Below, piece by piece: positions 62,335 through 64,000 of a DNA stretch of 64,000 nucleotides (positions are counted from its first letter, which is position 1; each line of letters opens with the position of its first letter). The stretch is from Myxococcus flavus (GTDB lineage Bacteria > Myxococcota > Myxococcia > Myxococcales > Myxococcaceae): NCBI RefSeq assembly GCF_050038885.1, contig NZ_CP143624.1:6634001-6698000 (forward strand), written 5' to 3'. Below the pieces are notes generated by a model. The model saw only the letters and a list, made by a program, of their open reading frames with translations, was not told where the DNA came from and did no database searches. The translations under genes and the position numbers were made by a program.

Positions 62335-64000
62335 CGCCTCCGACGCTGGGCAATACGACGCCGGGGCGCGAGCTCAAGCGTCGCTTCGTGTGGCTGGGCC
62401 TGGCCATGGTGCTGGGCCTGGGCCTGATTTCCATCCAGCTCTACCGGCTGCAAATCACCCGGGGCGAGGAGTACGCCGCCAAGAGCGTTGCCAACTTCGT
62501 CAAGGAGGTGCGGCTGCGCGCCGACCGCGGCGTCATCAAGGACGCGCGCGGCACCATCCTGGTGGACAGCCGCCCGTCCTTCGACGCCTTCATCACCCCC
62601 GCCTTCTGCACCGACTGCTTCGAGCAGGTCATCCCCCGGCTGGCGGAGCTGCTCCAGTGGGACGCCGACCAGCGCAAGAAGGTGGAGGACATCGTGCGCA
62701 TGGGGCGGCGCCACGCGCCCTTCCAGCCCGTGCCGGTGCGGGTGGACCTGTCGCGCGACGAGTACGACCGCATCGCCGCGCGGCGCGACATCCTGGACGG
62801 CGTGGAGGTGGCGCCGGTGCCGCACCGGCACTACCGCACCAACACCGTGCTGTCCCACGTGCTGGGCTACATGAACGAAATCACCCAGGAGGAGCTGGAG
62901 CGCCTCAACGGCGACGGCGCCCGCTACGCGCTGGGGGACTACATCGGCCGGCGCGGCCTGGAGCGCTACTTCGAGAACCGCCTGCGCGGCACCGACGGCG
63001 TGCGCAAGGAAGTGGTGAACGCGCGCGGGCAGACCATCGAGGAGCTGAACGACAAGCTGGGGGACAACGCCGTGGTGCCGCCGCGTCCGGGCAGCAACCT
63101 GGTGCTGTCCATCGACATGCGGCTGCAGGAGGAGGCGGAGCGGGCCTTCCCGGGCGTGACGGGCGCGGTGGTGGCCATTGACGTCCATACCGGCTTCATC
63201 CGCGCGCTGGTGTCCCGGCCCGGCTTCGACCCCAACCTGCTCACCGGCCGCGTGACGCCCCAGCAGATGGCGCTGCTCTCCAGGGACCCGTTGGACCCGA
63301 TGATCAACCGCGTGGCGGCCGAGCACTACAGCCCGGGCTCCACCTTCAAGGTCGTCACCGCGCTGGCCGCGTTCAAGTCGGGCGCCTTCCGTCCCGAGAC
63401 GGTGGTGAACTGCCCCGGCGGCTACCGGCTGGGCGCGCGCACCTGGCGCTGCCACAAGGACGCCGGCCACGGGCACATGGACGGGCTCACGGCGATGAAG
63501 ACGTCGTGCGACACCTGGTTCTACAAGGTGGCGGACACCATCGGCCTGGACCCCATCGGGGAGATGGGCAAGTCGCTGGGCCTGGGCAGCCCCACCGGCG
63601 TCAACGTGGTGGCGGAGGTGCCGGGCATCATGCCGACCAGCGCCTACCACGACAAGGCGTCACCCGGTGGCTACACCAAGGGCATGGCGCTCAACAGCTC
63701 CATCGGCCAGGGCGACAACAACGTCACGCCGCTCCAGCTCGCGCTGCTGTACGCGGCCATCGCCAACGGTGGCACGCTCTACAAGCCGCAGATGGTGAGC
63801 CGTCTGGAGGACCTGGATGGGAAGACCATCGAGTCCTTCCAGCCGGAGGTGGTGCGCAAGGTGGACCTGCCGGCCCCGCACCTGAAGGCGGTGGTGGACG
63901 GCCTGGTGATGGTGGCGCACGAGCCGGGCGGCACCGCCTACCGGGCGCGCATGAACCACATGCGCGACAAGGACATCCTCATCGCGGCGAAGACGGGCAC
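62331..64000 (+). CDS. mrdA: Penicillin-binding protein 2 (elongation transpeptidase), partial
   Basis: A class B penicillin-binding protein whose frame runs from a GTG overlapping the mreD stop (GTGA) to the window edge, so 556 codons are visible and the end is missing. A membrane helix (about residues 18-38) is followed by the pedestal domain (about 45-240). The transpeptidase domain has the active-site STFK (in HYSPGSTFKVV, near residue 337), the second motif SCD (MKTSCDTWFY) and the KTGT motif at the very end of the window. It crosslinks peptidoglycan during cell elongation with RodA and MreC/D. Confidence 0.95.
   Translation, partial: MTPPTLGNTTPGRELKRRFVWLGLAMVLGLGLISIQLYRLQITRGEEYAAKSVANFVKEVRLRADRGVIKDARGTILVDSRPSFDAFITPAFCTDCFEQVIPRLAELLQWDADQRKKVEDIVRMGRRHAPFQPVPVRVDLSRDEYDRIAARRDILDGVEVAPVPHRHYRTNTVLSHVLGYMNEITQEELERLNGDGARYALGDYIGRRGLERYFENRLRGTDGVRKEVVNARGQTIEELNDKLGDNAVVPPRPGSNLVLSIDMRLQEEAERAFPGVTGAVVAIDVHTGFIRALVSRPGFDPNLLTGRVTPQQMALLSRDPLDPMINRVAAEHYSPGSTFKVVTALAAFKSGAFRPETVVNCPGGYRLGARTWRCHKDAGHGHMDGLTAMKTSCDTWFYKVADTIGLDPIGEMGKSLGLGSPTGVNVVAEVPGIMPTSAYHDKASPGGYTKGMALNSSIGQGDNNVTPLQLALLYAAIANGGTLYKPQMVSRLEDLDGKTIESFQPEVVRKVDLPAPHLKAVVDGLVMVAHEPGGTAYRARMNHMRDKDILIAAKTG

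Overview
The window is very GC-rich, with dense, mostly co-directional and often overlapping genes, and it looks like chromosomal DNA of a Myxococcus-type myxobacterium (Deltaproteobacteria/Myxococcota). The best pointers are a 164-residue CdnL protein of the myxobacterial type, a signalling protein that joins PilZ and acyltransferase-like regions, a multi-domain hybrid histidine kinase, tail-anchored FHA proteins, repeated ASH-type surface lipoprotein domains and a DUF507 protein. I see no tRNA, rRNA, CRISPR array, insertion sequence, prophage or plasmid gene. The region reads as core and lineage-specific chromosome, not a mobile island.

Layout. 1-6.1 kb: a three-gene, translationally coupled signalling operon (pseudo-receiver/PilZ/GNAT-like protein, SAM methyltransferase, hybrid histidine kinase). 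6.3-9.3 kb: two convergent POT-family peptide transporters. 9.6-12.5 kb: uvrA, followed by an intergenic gap holding an orphan promoter that points back at uvrA. 13-16 kb: a large ASH/VWA lipoprotein. 16-19 kb: an alkylation-repair operon (Ada-AlkA fusion, ogt, and an isocitrate-lyase-like protein). 19-22 kb: a Dbr1-like metallophosphoesterase, a PAP2 phosphatase and a double GNAT. 22-30 kb: an AddB/AddA-like recombination nuclease-helicase pair, then purA. 30-36 kb: TPR, PH-like, FHA, DUF2071, beta-barrel and CBM9-like proteins. 36-39 kb: a small coupled gene and comEC. 39-42 kb: cdnL, a membrane protein and a second FHA protein. 42-50 kb: cysS, an M28 peptidase, uvrB-uvrC and DUF507. 50-56 kb: a proline/threonine-rich exported protein, a triplicated hairpin repeat, a helical protein and a DUF3108-DUF4091-DUF3108 operon. 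56-64 kb: a zinc-ribbon protein, yggS-maf, a GAF-GGDEF protein, a PpiD-like chaperone, and mreC-mreD-mrdA, the last running off the window end.

How the genes fit together. DNA repair and DNA handling are over-represented: uvrA, uvrB, uvrC, an Ada/AlkA/Ogt alkylation response, AddAB and ComEC. uvrA and uvrB lie about 33 kb apart but share an identical TAGATC-N8-ATG leader. Cyclic-di-GMP signalling appears at both ends (PilZ at the left, GGDEF at the right). The right edge is the cell-elongation module.

The observations most worth following are a Dbr1-like phosphoesterase in a lineage known for 2',5'-branched msDNA, an AddA homologue whose nuclease motif has lost an acidic residue, a triplicated hairpin repeat whose stems are kept by wobble pairs, and an orphan sigma-70-type promoter behind uvrA.
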